Positions 44,378 through 54,818 of a stretch of DNA of 64,000 nucleotides are shown piece after piece; positions within the stretch are counted from its first letter, which is position 1; the number at the start of each line of letters is the position of its first letter. The translations under genes and the position numbers were made by a program. The notes beneath the pieces are model-generated. The model did not search any database and was not told where the DNA came from. It saw nothing but the letters and a program-made list of their open reading frames with translations. Source of the stretch: Dasytiphilus stammeri_K (GTDB lineage Bacteria; Pseudomonadota; Gammaproteobacteria; Enterobacterales; Enterobacteriaceae); the NCBI GenBank assembly GCA_041944835.1, contig CP145879.1, forward strand, positions 1-64,000. The letters run 5' to 3'.

Positions 44378-46309
44378 TTAATTTTTTTTTATCTCACGAT
44401 TATTAATTTCATCTTGTAGCTGTTTCAAGATATCATTTACTTTTATATTATTAATATTTTTTCCAGTCAAAGTACGGACAGAGATTACTCCTAATTTTGT
44501 CTCTTTATCTCCACATATAATCATATATGGAACACAACGTAAAGTATGCTCACGTATTTTAAAACCAATTTTTTCATTTCTCAAGTCGGTGATTACTCTC
44601 ATTCCAGCTTTTTTAAATACATTAGCTAATTGATTTACATAATCTAACTGATACGGACTATTGGTAACACTCATTATTATTAGTTGTACTGGAGCTAACC
44701 ATAAAGGCAATTTACCACTATATTCTTCTAAAAGAATACCTATAAATCGCTCTAATGAACCTAAAATTGCTCGGTGAATCATCACGGGTCTTTGACGTAT
44801 ATTATGCTCATCTACATAGAATGCATTTAAACGTTCTGGTAAAAAAAAGTCTAATTGAACTGTACCACATTGCCATGCACGATCCAAGCAATCATATAAG
44901 GTGAAATCTATTTTGGGACCATAAAAAGCTCCATCACCTTTTTTATATTTAAAAACCATTTTACATTCTTCTAAAGCTATTACTAAGTCTTTTTCAGCTT
45001 TATTCCAAATATTATCATCTCCAATTCGTTTTTCGGGACGCGTGGAGAGTTCTACTACAATTTTTTCAAATCCAAAGGTTTTATAGACTTCGTATATCAT
45101 TTTAATACAATTTTGCACTTCCATGCGTACTTGATCTTTGGTACAGAAAATATGTGCATCGTCTTGAGTAAATCCCCGTACACGCATTAATCCATGTAAA
45201 GCTCCCGAAGGCTCGTTGCGATGACAACTTCCAAATTCTGCTATTCTTAATGGAAGATCACGATAGGATGTAATTTCTTGGTTATAAATTTGCACATGTC
45301 CGGGACAATTCATTGGTTTGATACAATATTCACGATGTTCTGATAAAGTGACAAACATTGTTTCTTGATAATTTTGCCAATGTCCCGTTTTTTCCCATAA
45401 AATCCTATCTAACATAAACGGTCCTTGTACTTCTTGATATCCGTATTTTCTTAACTTAGTACGAATAAAAGATTTCAGTTGTTGAAAAATAATCCAACCA
45501 TCATTATGCCAAAATACCATGCCTGGAGCTTCTTTTTGCATATGATATAAACCTAACTGTTTTCCAAATTTTCTATGATCTCTTTTGGTAATTTCTCCTA
45601 TATTTTTCAAATAGATACTCAATTGTTTTTTATCGGACCAAGCTGTACCATAAATACGTTGTAGCATTTTATTATTACTATTGGCTTTCCAGTAAACTCC
45701 AGATATTTTCTGCAAGGTAAAATTATGACAGAAACCTACATTAGGCACATGTGGTCCTCTAGATATATCAATATACTCTTCATAAAAATATAAGCTTACT
45801 TTGTCGTTGTGACTAAAATCTTTATCAATCATTGATACTTTATACATTTCATCTCTTTCTAAAAAAATCTTCCTAGCCTCTTGTAAAGTCACTAATTTCT
45901 TAATCACATCGTAATTTCTAGCTGCTAATTCATACATACGTTTCTCCACCAACCTTAGGTTGTTAGGAGTTATACTTGAATCTAGATCGATATCATAAAA
46001 AAATCCATTGGTGATAACTGAACTGATTGCCATTTTAGTTTTCGGATATAGTTGTTTGATAGCATGACCTAACAAATGAGCACAGGAATGACGTATAATT
46101 GTTAAACCTATTTCATCTTTTATAGTAATAATACTAACTGTAGCATCGTAATTTACAAAATCCGATAAGTCTTTTAGTTCATCATTTACCTTAGCAGCTA
46201 GAGCTATTTCTGCTACATTCGGTCCCATAATGGTATGAGCAATATCCCGAAGGCTGATCGCATTACTAAAGTTATATTTGGTACCATTAGAAAAAATAAT
46301 AGAAAACAT
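44378..46309 (-). CDS. thrS: Threonyl-tRNA synthetase
   Basis: The 643-residue class II synthetase (E. coli 642) contains an N-terminal TGS domain, the editing domain with HSCAHLLGHAIKQL, the catalytic core with zinc-binding C334-type residue in MNCPGHVQIY, RVRGFTQDDAHIFC and the C-terminal anticodon-binding domain. It starts the thrS-infC-rpmI-rplT-pheS-pheT block. Only 57 bp separate it from the divergent ydjM, so the long E. coli-type thrS operator leader cannot be present in full. Confidence 0.98.
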   Translation of the reverse strand: MFSIIFSNGTKYNFSNAISLRDIAHTIMGPNVAEIALAAKVNDELKDLSDFVNYDATVSIITIKDEIGLTIIRHSCAHLLGHAIKQLYPKTKMAISSVITNGFFYDIDLDSSITPNNLRLVEKRMYELAARNYDVIKKLVTLQEARKIFLERDEMYKVSMIDKDFSHNDKVSLYFYEEYIDISRGPHVPNVGFCHNFTLQKISGVYWKANSNNKMLQRIYGTAWSDKKQLSIYLKNIGEITKRDHRKFGKQLGLYHMQKEAPGMVFWHNDGWIIFQQLKSFIRTKLRKYGYQEVQGPFMLDRILWEKTGHWQNYQETMFVTLSEHREYCIKPMNCPGHVQIYNQEITSYRDLPLRIAEFGSCHRNEPSGALHGLMRVRGFTQDDAHIFCTKDQVRMEVQNCIKMIYEVYKTFGFEKIVVELSTRPEKRIGDDNIWNKAEKDLVIALEECKMVFKYKKGDGAFYGPKIDFTLYDCLDRAWQCGTVQLDFFLPERLNAFYVDEHNIRQRPVMIHRAILGSLERFIGILLEEYSGKLPLWLAPVQLIIMSVTNSPYQLDYVNQLANVFKKAGMRVITDLRNEKIGFKIREHTLRCVPYMIICGDKETKLGVISVRTLTGKNINNIKVNDILKQLQDEINNREIKKN

Positions 46310-46366
46310 TATGAATCCTTATTAAAAAAATCGTGGTATAATATTAATCTTATATTAAAGTATGAG

Positions 46367-46927
46367 ATGACTATGACTTCGAGAAGCCATGTTATTTTTG
46401 CTATTGCAATGGTAATTGCTGCTAAACGTTTTAACTTTATGAATTACGATGACTGGTGGCATATTATTCCTTCCGCAATGTTGACTTCATTATTACCAGA
46501 TATAGATCATCCAAGATCTATCATTGGTCAGCGTTTTAAATGCTTATCTTATCCGATAGCATATATTTTTGGTCATCGAGGATTTACTCATAGTTTATTA
46601 GCTGTGATAGTATGTGGTTATCTCATTAGAAATCTATTACCACCCGATGTACAATATGGAATGCTAATAGGATATATAGGTCACTTAACTGCAGATTTTC
46701 TAACCTCTGCTGGTATTCCGCTCTTATGGCCATTACCATGGAGATTTCGATTACCATTATTTCACATGTCAACTGGAAAAACTCCTGAACGTCTTTTTTG
46801 TATGATTTTTTTAGTAATAGTAATAGTGATTCCATCTAATCTAGTTTTTAAGTTGTTAAGGGTAATTACTGATTATCAGATTTTCAATAAATTAGATCTA
46901 TTACTGCATTTTAAAAAATATAAATAA
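46367..46927 (+). CDS. ydjM: YdjM-like membrane-bound metal-dependent hydrolase
   Basis: The 186-residue membrane protein aligns with E. coli YdjM: SAMLTSLLPDIDHPRSIIGQR near the N-terminus, FGHRGFTHSLLA and GHLTADFLTSAGIPLLWP, with conserved aspartates and histidines suggestive of a metal site. The E. coli protein is DNA-damage-inducible; the family is annotated as hydrolase by similarity only. I chose the ATG at 46367; the open frame upstream overlaps thrS on the other strand. Confidence 0.9.
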   Translation: MTMTSRSHVIFAIAMVIAAKRFNFMNYDDWWHIIPSAMLTSLLPDIDHPRSIIGQRFKCLSYPIAYIFGHRGFTHSLLAVIVCGYLIRNLLPPDVQYGMLIGYIGHLTADFLTSAGIPLLWPLPWRFRLPLFHMSTGKTPERLFCMIFLVIVIVIPSNLVFKLLRVITDYQIFNKLDLLLHFKKYK

Positions 46928-46996
46928 ATTTTTATCACTTCATTATTATATATTTAATTTAGTTTATAAAATACTTAACTTAATCATTTTCTTTCC

Positions 46997-47938
46997 ATGG
47001 AAAAAAAAATGAATGCTATTCTCCCCAATAAAGTAATGAGTCAATTACAGTCTATCCAAGATATATTGGATTGGACTGTAAGCGTTTTTTCTAAGAACGA
47101 GATATTTTATGGTCATGGAACAGACAATCCTTGGGATGAAGCGATACGATTGGTATTACCAACTCTATGGTTACCATTAAATTTGCCGAGAAATCTTTAT
47201 TTAGCGAAACTTACTCATCTACAACGTCAACGGATTATTAATAGAGTTATGCGTCGTGTTAAAGAACGAATACCAGTAGCTTATCTTACTAATAAAGCTT
47301 GGTTTTGCAATTATGAATTCTATGTTGATGAAAGAGTATTAATTCCACGATCGCCTATTAGCGAATTAATAGAAAAAAAAATTATCTTACTTCTTCTTCC
47401 TAAAAAACCAAAATATATACTTGATATATGTACTGGAAGTGGTTGCATAGCTATAGCTTGTAGTTATTTTTTTCCGGATGCAATTATTCATGCTGCTGAT
47501 ATTTCTGAGGATGCTTTAACTGTTGCTGAACATAATATTGCTTTTCATCATCTTAACAATTTCATTACACCTTTATGTTCAGATTTATTCAATGATATTA
47601 GTAAAAAATACGATCTGATTATTTCTAATCCACCTTACGTAGGGGAAACTAAAATCAACTACTTACCTCCTGAATATGGTTTTGAACCCCAACTCGGTCT
47701 AATGGCTGGAATGGAAGGACTAGAGATAATACATCGCATTTTATTACAGGCATCCGATTATTTAAATGATAATGGCATACTTATCTGTGAAGTTGGATAT
47801 CATCAACAAACTTTAATAGAACAATATCCCGACATACCTTTTATTTGGCTAGAATTTGAAAGAGGCGGTTATGGAGTTTTTATGTTAAAAAAAAAAGAAT
47901 TAATGGCAAGTAAAAAATATCTCAATCAGTATGTATGA
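46997..47938 (+). CDS. prmB: 50S ribosomal protein L3 glutamine methyltransferase
   Basis: The 313-residue enzyme methylates a glutamine of ribosomal protein L3 with S-adenosylmethionine. The SAM-binding DICTGSGCIAIA motif and the catalytic NPPY motif (ISNPPYVGE) are present, and it aligns with E. coli PrmB (310), including NEIFYGHGTDNPWDEA. The prmB-aroC order is as in E. coli. Confidence 0.96.
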   Translation: MEKKMNAILPNKVMSQLQSIQDILDWTVSVFSKNEIFYGHGTDNPWDEAIRLVLPTLWLPLNLPRNLYLAKLTHLQRQRIINRVMRRVKERIPVAYLTNKAWFCNYEFYVDERVLIPRSPISELIEKKIILLLLPKKPKYILDICTGSGCIAIACSYFFPDAIIHAADISEDALTVAEHNIAFHHLNNFITPLCSDLFNDISKKYDLIISNPPYVGETKINYLPPEYGFEPQLGLMAGMEGLEIIHRILLQASDYLNDNGILICEVGYHQQTLIEQYPDIPFIWLEFERGGYGVFMLKKKELMASKKYLNQYV

Positions 47939-47960
47939 AAAAATGAAGGAGCTATAATGA

Positions 47961-49025
47961 ATGGCTGGAAATAGTATTGGACAGATTTTTAGAGTTACGA
48001 CATTTGGAGAATCACATGGTAAAGCCCTTGGATGTATTATAGATGGTGTTCCTCCGGGAATAAGTTTAACCGAAGAGGATATTCAATATGATTTGGATCG
48101 TCGTCGTCCTGGAAAGTCGATATATACTAGTCCGCGTCGAGAATTAGATAAAATAAAAATACTTTCAGGTGTATTTGAAGGGTTAACAACAGGTACAAGC
48201 ATTGGAATGATGATAGAAAATAGTGATAAGCGATCTCAGGATTATAGTGCAATTAAAGAAGTCTTTCGTCCTGGTCATGCCGATTATACTTATCATAAGA
48301 AATATGGTGTACGAGATTACCGAGGAGGGGGTCGATCTTCAGCCCGTGAAACTGCTATGCGTGTAGCAGCAGGAGCCATTGCTAAAAAATATCTTCATAA
48401 TCTACATGGAATAAAAATTAGAGGTTATTTAGCACAAATAGGAGATATTGTCTGTGAATTTCAAAACTGGGAACAAGTGAAAAAAAATGATTTTTTCTGT
48501 CCTAATGTTGATAAAGTAGTTTTTTTGGACCAATTGTTGCGAGAATTAAAAAAAGAAGGAGATTCTATTGGAGCAAAAATTACTATTATAGCTGAGAATA
48601 TACCTATAGGTTTAGGAGAACCCGTTTTTGATCGTCTTGATGCAGATTTAGCACATGCGTTAATGAGTATTAATGCAGTTAAAGGAGTAGAAATAGGCGA
48701 TGGTTTTGCTGTGGTTACTCAACGTGGTAGTGAACATAGGGATGAAATTTATGCAAATGGTTTTAAAACTAATCATGCGGGAGGTCTGCTGGGAGGAATT
48801 AGTAGTGGTCAGCCTATAGTTATAAATATTGCAATGAAACCTACATCCAGTATTCTAGTACCTGGGCATACTATTAATCGTTTTGGACATGAAGTTGACA
48901 TTATTACACGTGGTCGTCATGATCCTTGTGTAGGTATTCGCGCTATACCTATTGCTGAAGCCATGATAGCAATTATCATTATGGATCATTGTTTACGTTA
49001 CCGTGCTCAGTGTGGAATAATTTAA
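47961..49025 (+). CDS. aroC: Chorismate synthase
   Basis: The 354-residue FMN-dependent enzyme makes chorismate, the last step of the shikimate pathway. Signature segments GESHGKALGCIIDGVPPG, RPGHADYTYHKKYGVRDYRGGGRSSARETA and the C-terminal GRHDPCVGIRAIPIAEAM are intact. E. coli AroC has 361 residues. It is the fifth shikimate-pathway gene in this window. It needs reduced FMN. Confidence 0.98.
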   Translation: MAGNSIGQIFRVTTFGESHGKALGCIIDGVPPGISLTEEDIQYDLDRRRPGKSIYTSPRRELDKIKILSGVFEGLTTGTSIGMMIENSDKRSQDYSAIKEVFRPGHADYTYHKKYGVRDYRGGGRSSARETAMRVAAGAIAKKYLHNLHGIKIRGYLAQIGDIVCEFQNWEQVKKNDFFCPNVDKVVFLDQLLRELKKEGDSIGAKITIIAENIPIGLGEPVFDRLDADLAHALMSINAVKGVEIGDGFAVVTQRGSEHRDEIYANGFKTNHAGGLLGGISSGQPIVINIAMKPTSSILVPGHTINRFGHEVDIITRGRHDPCVGIRAIPIAEAMIAIIIMDHCLRYRAQCGII

Positions 49026-49058
49026 AGAATCAAATTCAATCACCACTTTTTATATTAT

Positions 49059-50870
49059 TTATTCAGCCGATTGAATTATGCTATTTTTACGCAAATCATT
49101 TAATAATGCAACTAGAGACATATTAATTTGATTTTTTATCAAATGTGACGAAATACTCATTATTTGTTTTTTTGATGCATTTACATACCCAATTTTATCT
49201 AATGCTATTATTACTAAATTTCCTTTAGCATCTTGACTACTAGCATAAGTACTAGATTGATTGTTTTGAGGTGCAATCATATCAAATACTGTATTAGTAA
49301 TAGTAGTGTCAGTATTACTACTACGTGTTAGAAGTATCTCATTTCCAAATTTTAGATTTAAATCTACTTCGCTTTTTCCTTGGTTAAGAAGAGATAATAT
49401 TTTTTCTAATTCTGCCTTTACTTTTTTTTCTATTTTTTGACGCTGTAAATATGTAGTAATACTATTATGTACCCTGCTTAATGATTTTAAATGAGCTGAT
49501 TTATACTTAATAATACGTATCCAAAAACCACTCTGACTACTAACTGGTATAAAAAACCAGGTATTTGTATTACTTCTTTTACTGCTAATAGCCTGTCTAA
49601 CCGCTGGAATATTTAAATTATTAGGGATAGTTGTAGTAAGGTTAAACCAATTCGTTTCTTCCGTTTTTATTCCTGTAAGGTGTTCTAATTCCTTAATCGA
49701 AATACTGTTGCTTAATTCAAGGATTTTTTTTTGAAGTGAATAATATTTTTCTAATATCTTTTGTTCCTGTATTTTATTAGTTATAAAAGTACGTACTTTA
49801 TTTAATGGCATGAGATGTTTAGATTTGATTCCATCAAGACGTATTATTAAATATCCAATTGGGCTTTTTATGATACCTGACAGTTGCCCCACTTTTTGTA
49901 AATTAAGATTTTTTAACTCATCCGGTATCTCTTCTGTACTAATCCATCCAATTTGTCCTCCTCTAGGTGCCGAAATAGGATCTATAGATTTTTCTTTGGC
50001 GATTTTTACAAAATCAGCACCATTTTTTAATTCTTTTAACAATAATTTTGCTTCTTTTTCGGTTTTAAGTTGAATAATTCTATATTTATATTGAGGTAAT
50101 TCCATATAATCTAATTTATGTGAATCATACCATTGTTTAATTTCAAACTCACTTACATAAGGCTTAGAAATTTTATTTGTATCTAATTTTAAATAACTAA
50201 TTCTAAACTGCTCAGGCAGCATGAAATAGTTCAAATGTTTTTGATAAAAATTATTGATCTCATCCTCACTAATAGGTGTTTTGGCTGCCATAGACTTAAT
50301 ATCGATTACAGCTTTACGGACTAAACGCTTTTGAAAAACTAGTCTGGTTAGTGTGTTTACCTCCTTTGGTAATAAAAAATCGGTTTTTACTATAGTAGAC
50401 AACAGTTCTTGAACGGCTAATTGCTTACGTAAAGCTTCCGCATATTGCTTGCCGGTTATCCCCATAATTTTTAGTACATTTCTATACTTGACATTGTTAA
50501 ATTTACCGTTGATCATAAAATCTCTTTGATTTAGGATAAACGGTTTAATTTGTTCATCATTTATATTAATTCTTAATTTTTTTACATACTGTTGAAGTAG
50601 TACTTCATCTATTATATTTTGTAAAATTAAATTACGGAATTGTTGCATAGCATTTTCATTGGTAATAATTTTAGCAAATTCTTGACCTAATAGTTGACTA
50701 GCTAAATTTAATGATTCTTCAAATTGCAATCGACTAATTTTCTGTCCATTAATAGTGATAATATAATCTTTTTTAGGATAAAATCCTCTGTAATTTCCTA
50801 TGGCTGTGATTACCATCATCGATAGGATAATTCCCAAGACTATTTTAACTACTATATGATTTCTTACCAT
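49059..50870 (-). CDS. ppiD: Periplasmic folding chaperone PpiD
   Basis: The 603-residue membrane-anchored protein has a single N-terminal helix (about residues 8-26), a SurA-like N-terminal chaperone region and a parvulin domain around residues 255-360 (KNGADFVKIAKEKSIDPISAPRGGQIGWIS). E. coli PpiD has 623 residues. It assists folding of proteins leaving the Sec translocon. It follows lon directly; hupB, which lies between them in E. coli, is gone. Confidence 0.95.
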   Translation of the reverse strand: MVRNHIVVKIVLGIILSMMVITAIGNYRGFYPKKDYIITINGQKISRLQFEESLNLASQLLGQEFAKIITNENAMQQFRNLILQNIIDEVLLQQYVKKLRININDEQIKPFILNQRDFMINGKFNNVKYRNVLKIMGITGKQYAEALRKQLAVQELLSTIVKTDFLLPKEVNTLTRLVFQKRLVRKAVIDIKSMAAKTPISEDEINNFYQKHLNYFMLPEQFRISYLKLDTNKISKPYVSEFEIKQWYDSHKLDYMELPQYKYRIIQLKTEKEAKLLLKELKNGADFVKIAKEKSIDPISAPRGGQIGWISTEEIPDELKNLNLQKVGQLSGIIKSPIGYLIIRLDGIKSKHLMPLNKVRTFITNKIQEQKILEKYYSLQKKILELSNSISIKELEHLTGIKTEETNWFNLTTTIPNNLNIPAVRQAISSKRSNTNTWFFIPVSSQSGFWIRIIKYKSAHLKSLSRVHNSITTYLQRQKIEKKVKAELEKILSLLNQGKSEVDLNLKFGNEILLTRSSNTDTTITNTVFDMIAPQNNQSSTYASSQDAKGNLVIIALDKIGYVNASKKQIMSISSHLIKNQINMSLVALLNDLRKNSIIQSAE

Positions 50871-50918
50871 ATTAAGATGTATTCATTCCTTTAATTTAAA
50901 CTAAAATAATATTCTTTA

Positions 50919-53294
50919 TTAAGGACTTATTGGATCATTTTGTAATGCAATTTTAAGAACTTCTTCAATTTTTTTTACTGGATAAATATTCAAATTGATT
51001 CGAATGTTCGCTGGAATATTTTCCAAATCCCGTTTGTTTCCATCCGGAATAACTATATTTTTTATACCTGCTCTATGAGCAGCTAATAATTTTTCTTTTA
51101 AACCACCAATCGGTAAAATTTGACCTGTTAAAGTAATTTCTCCAGTCATTGCTACATCCGCACGAACCGGATTTTCTGTTAAAGAAGATACTAATACAGT
51201 ACACATAGAAATACCAGCACTTGGTCCATCTTTTGGTGTTGCACCGTCAGGAACGTGTATATGGATATCATTCGTTTCATGAAAATTATGCTTAATACCC
51301 AGCTTATATGCTAAAGTACGTACTACTGTTACAGCGGCTTGGATAGATTCTTGCATTACTTCTCCCAATGAACCTGTATAAGAGAATTTTCCTTTTCCGG
51401 GAAGAGAAGAACTTTGAATTCTTAACACTTCTCCTCCATTTTCCGTCCAAGCTAGACCAGATACTTGACCAATACTATTTTTACTTAAAGCTTTACCATA
51501 CTCAAAACCTTGAATGCCCAAATATTCTTCGAGATTATCTCGGTTTATTTCTATATATTTTCTAGTTTTATCCATAAGTAAAATTTTTACAACCTTACGA
51601 CATAATTTTGATAATTCTCGTTCAAGATTACGTACTCCTGCTTCGAAGGTATAGAAACGAATAATATCTAAAATAGTTGGTTCATCAACAATTATTTCAT
51701 TCATTTTTAAAGCATTCCGCTCTATTTGTTTGGGTAGTAAATAACGATTAGCGATATTTAATTTTTCGTCTTCCGTATATCCTGAAATACGAATGACTTC
51801 CATACGATCTAGTAAAGGATGAGGAATTTTCATAGAGTTAGACGTAGCAATAAACATTACATCGGATAAATCATAATCTACTTCTAAATAATGATCATTA
51901 AATGCATGGTTTTGTTCCGGATCCAAAACTTCTAACAAAGCCGCAGCAGGATCTCCCCGAAAATCTGAGGACATTTTATCTATTTCGTCTAGTAAAAATA
52001 ATGGATTTTTTACACCTATTTTTGCCATTTTCTGAATCAATTTTCCTGGCATTGAACCAATATAGGTACGACGATGTCCTCTAATTTCAGCTTCATCACG
52101 TATTCCACCCAAGGCCATACGAACATATTTCCGTCCAGTAGCTTTTGATATCGATTTGGCGAGAGAGGTTTTACCTACTCCGGGAGGACCCACCAGACAA
52201 AGAATAGGACCTTTATTTTGACTTTTTTTACTTATACGGTGTTGAACTGCTAGATATTCAAGAATTCTTTCTTTTACATTTTCTAAACCAAAATGATCAT
52301 TGTCTAATCGTTCCTTTGCCTTCTGAAGATTTTTTTTTATTTTAGTACGAGCATACCAAGGAACTTTAAACATCCAGTCAATATAATTACGTGTTACTGT
52401 TGCTTCTGAGGACATTGGAGACATCATTTGTAATCTGTGTAACTCATGTTCAGTTTTTTCTTGTGCTTCAGTAGGCATTTTAGCACCTAGGATTTTTCTT
52501 TTTAAAAGTTCATTTTCATCATTATCATCAGGAGGAGGAGGAGTATGTTCCTCATCAGTTTGACCTAACTCTATCTTAATGGCTTTGAGTTGCTCATGTA
52601 GATAATACTCTCGGTGACTTTGTTCTATTTGTTTTTTTATACGGTTATGTATGTTTTCCTCCAGCTGTAATAATTCTATTTCTATTTCCATCGCTGTTAT
52701 TAAACATTCTAGTCTTTCCTTAACATTTACTATCTCTAGTAAGGTCTGTTTCTCAGTAATTTTTAGAGGTATCTGAGCAGCTACTACATCACCAACATGT
52801 GCAACATCGGTAATATTTTCTAATACAGTTAAAATTTCTATAGGAATTTTTTTATAACATTTAAGAAATTCTTCAAATTCACTGATAAGAGTACGCCGGA
52901 ATGATTCCTGTGTTCGCTTATTAATTCTTGGAGAAATTAAATATTCTATTTTAGCTACCAAAGGTTTTTCACTATGATAATTCAACTCAGTAATACGCGC
53001 TCTTTTTAATCCTTTAACCAATACTTTTATTGTACCATCTGAGAGACGTAATATTTGCATAATTGACGCAACAGTTCCAATATTGAAAATATCCTCAATG
53101 AACGGTTCATCTATCAATGCTTCTTTTTGCGTTACTAACATAATTTTTTTACCTTGATTCATTGCTAGCTCAAGGCCTTTAATTGATTTTGTACGACCAA
53201 GAAATAACGGAATCACCATGTGCGGATAAACGACGACGTTACGCAGCGCTAACACAGGGATTAGAATACCTTCCGACGAACACTTACGGTTCAT
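50919..53294 (-). CDS. lon: ATP-dependent protease Lon
   Basis: The 791-residue protease (E. coli 784) has the N-terminal substrate-binding domain, the AAA+ module with Walker A GPPGVGKTSLAKS near 355, and the serine-lysine protease domain with the catalytic serine in KDGPSAGISM (about 680) and the lysine in GGLKEKLLAA. It degrades misfolded and regulatory proteins in the cytoplasm. Confidence 0.98.
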   Translation of the reverse strand: MNRKCSSEGILIPVLALRNVVVYPHMVIPLFLGRTKSIKGLELAMNQGKKIMLVTQKEALIDEPFIEDIFNIGTVASIMQILRLSDGTIKVLVKGLKRARITELNYHSEKPLVAKIEYLISPRINKRTQESFRRTLISEFEEFLKCYKKIPIEILTVLENITDVAHVGDVVAAQIPLKITEKQTLLEIVNVKERLECLITAMEIEIELLQLEENIHNRIKKQIEQSHREYYLHEQLKAIKIELGQTDEEHTPPPPDDNDENELLKRKILGAKMPTEAQEKTEHELHRLQMMSPMSSEATVTRNYIDWMFKVPWYARTKIKKNLQKAKERLDNDHFGLENVKERILEYLAVQHRISKKSQNKGPILCLVGPPGVGKTSLAKSISKATGRKYVRMALGGIRDEAEIRGHRRTYIGSMPGKLIQKMAKIGVKNPLFLLDEIDKMSSDFRGDPAAALLEVLDPEQNHAFNDHYLEVDYDLSDVMFIATSNSMKIPHPLLDRMEVIRISGYTEDEKLNIANRYLLPKQIERNALKMNEIIVDEPTILDIIRFYTFEAGVRNLERELSKLCRKVVKILLMDKTRKYIEINRDNLEEYLGIQGFEYGKALSKNSIGQVSGLAWTENGGEVLRIQSSSLPGKGKFSYTGSLGEVMQESIQAAVTVVRTLAYKLGIKHNFHETNDIHIHVPDGATPKDGPSAGISMCTVLVSSLTENPVRADVAMTGEITLTGQILPIGGLKEKLLAAHRAGIKNIVIPDGNKRDLENIPANIRINLNIYPVKKIEEVLKIALQNDPISP

Positions 53295-53477
53295 AGATCT
53301 CTCTCTTAGTTGATTTTCCCGCTAGTATTTTATTTATTCAAATATAATTTGTATAGGAAGCATACTTTGTATATATATAATTCATCAATCTATATTTAAT
53401 AGGAATCAACTACTGCGTAAGTGATGAAAAATAAATATACTAAATACAACACCAACAATTAATTGATTATGAAGATT

Positions 53478-54767
53478 TTACTCGCCAGATGCTTGTTGCT
53501 GTTTTTTATAAATAAGTCTAGGAACCGTTTGTCCTTCAACCACTGATTTATCAATCACAATTTTTTCAATATTTGTCATAGATGGTAGATCATACATTGT
53601 ATGAAGTAAGACACTTTCAATAATAGAACGTAAACCCCGCGCTCCAGTTTTACGTAATATAGCTTTTTGGGAAATAGATACTAAAGCTTCATCACTAAAT
53701 TCTAAAATTACACCTTCTAGATTAAATAATGCTTGATATTGTTTAGTAAGTGCATTTTTAGGTTCCTTTAATATCTTAATAAGAGATTCCTCATTTAATT
53801 CGGTTATAGTAGTAACCACAGGAAGACGACCAATAAATTCGGGAATTAGTCCAAACTTGATTAAGTCTTCGGGTTCTACTTGTTCTAATAAATTATTTTC
53901 ACACGCTTTTTCGGCAGATTTTTTGATTATTGCTCCAAAACCAATTCCAGAGCTTGATCTAGCCTCAATACGTTGAGAAATCATTCTTTCTAAGCCTGTA
54001 AATGCACCACCACAGATAAAAAGAATATTAGAAGTATTCACTTGCAAAAATTCTTGTTGCGGATGCTTACGTCCACCTTGTGGTGGTACAGCAGCAACAG
54101 TTCCTTCTATTAATTTTAATAAAGCTTGTTGAACTCCTTCTCCCGAGACATCTCTAGTAATAGATGGATTATTTGATTTTCTTGAAATTTTATCAATTTC
54201 ATCAATGTAAACAATACCACATTGTGCTTTTTTAACATCATAATTACATTTTTGTAATAATCTTTGGATTATATTTTCAACATCTTCCCCTACATACCCT
54301 GCTTCAGTTAATGTAGTTGCATCTGCAATAGCAAATGGTACCTCCAAGAGTCGTGCAAGTGTTTCAGCTAAAAGAGTTTTTCCACTTCCAGTAGGACCAA
54401 TTAATAATATATTACTTTTTCCCAATTCAATTATTTCATCAGTAATATCACTATTATTAAATAATCGCTTATAGTGATTATATACAGCAACTGCTAGCAC
54501 TTTTTTGGTTTTTTCATGACCGATAACATAAGAATCCAGATACTGATGAATTGTATGTGGAGTGGGTAATGCTGTTTTTATTTTTTTATCGTGCGTTGTC
54601 ACTTCCTTTATTCCTCTAACTACTATAGAGTAACATAATTTAACACATTCATCGCAGATACTTATAGAATTTCCGGCAATTATTTTATATACTTGAGATT
54701 GATTTTTTCCACAAAAAATACAACAGTATTGCCTAGAATTATCTCTGTCTGTGCGATTATCTATCAT
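53478..54767 (-). CDS. clpX: ClpX, ATPase subunit of the ClpXP protease
   Basis: The 429-residue unfoldase has the N-terminal zinc-binding domain (two C-x2-C pairs at about residues 16-41), Walker A GPTGSGKTLLA, Walker B IVYIDEIDKI, and the ClpP-contacting loop around FGLIPEF (IGF loop present as SSGIGFGA). E. coli ClpX has 424 residues. It lies 51 bases after clpP and is probably co-transcribed with it. Confidence 0.98.
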   Translation of the reverse strand: MIDNRTDRDNSRQYCCIFCGKNQSQVYKIIAGNSISICDECVKLCYSIVVRGIKEVTTHDKKIKTALPTPHTIHQYLDSYVIGHEKTKKVLAVAVYNHYKRLFNNSDITDEIIELGKSNILLIGPTGSGKTLLAETLARLLEVPFAIADATTLTEAGYVGEDVENIIQRLLQKCNYDVKKAQCGIVYIDEIDKISRKSNNPSITRDVSGEGVQQALLKLIEGTVAAVPPQGGRKHPQQEFLQVNTSNILFICGGAFTGLERMISQRIEARSSSGIGFGAIIKKSAEKACENNLLEQVEPEDLIKFGLIPEFIGRLPVVTTITELNEESLIKILKEPKNALTKQYQALFNLEGVILEFSDEALVSISQKAILRKTGARGLRSIIESVLLHTMYDLPSMTNIEKIVIDKSVVEGQTVPRLIYKKQQQASGE

Positions 54768-54818
54768 TACTTAACCTCTTTCCTTTTTATTCTATAATTA
54801 TTCTCAATTCGGAGAGTA

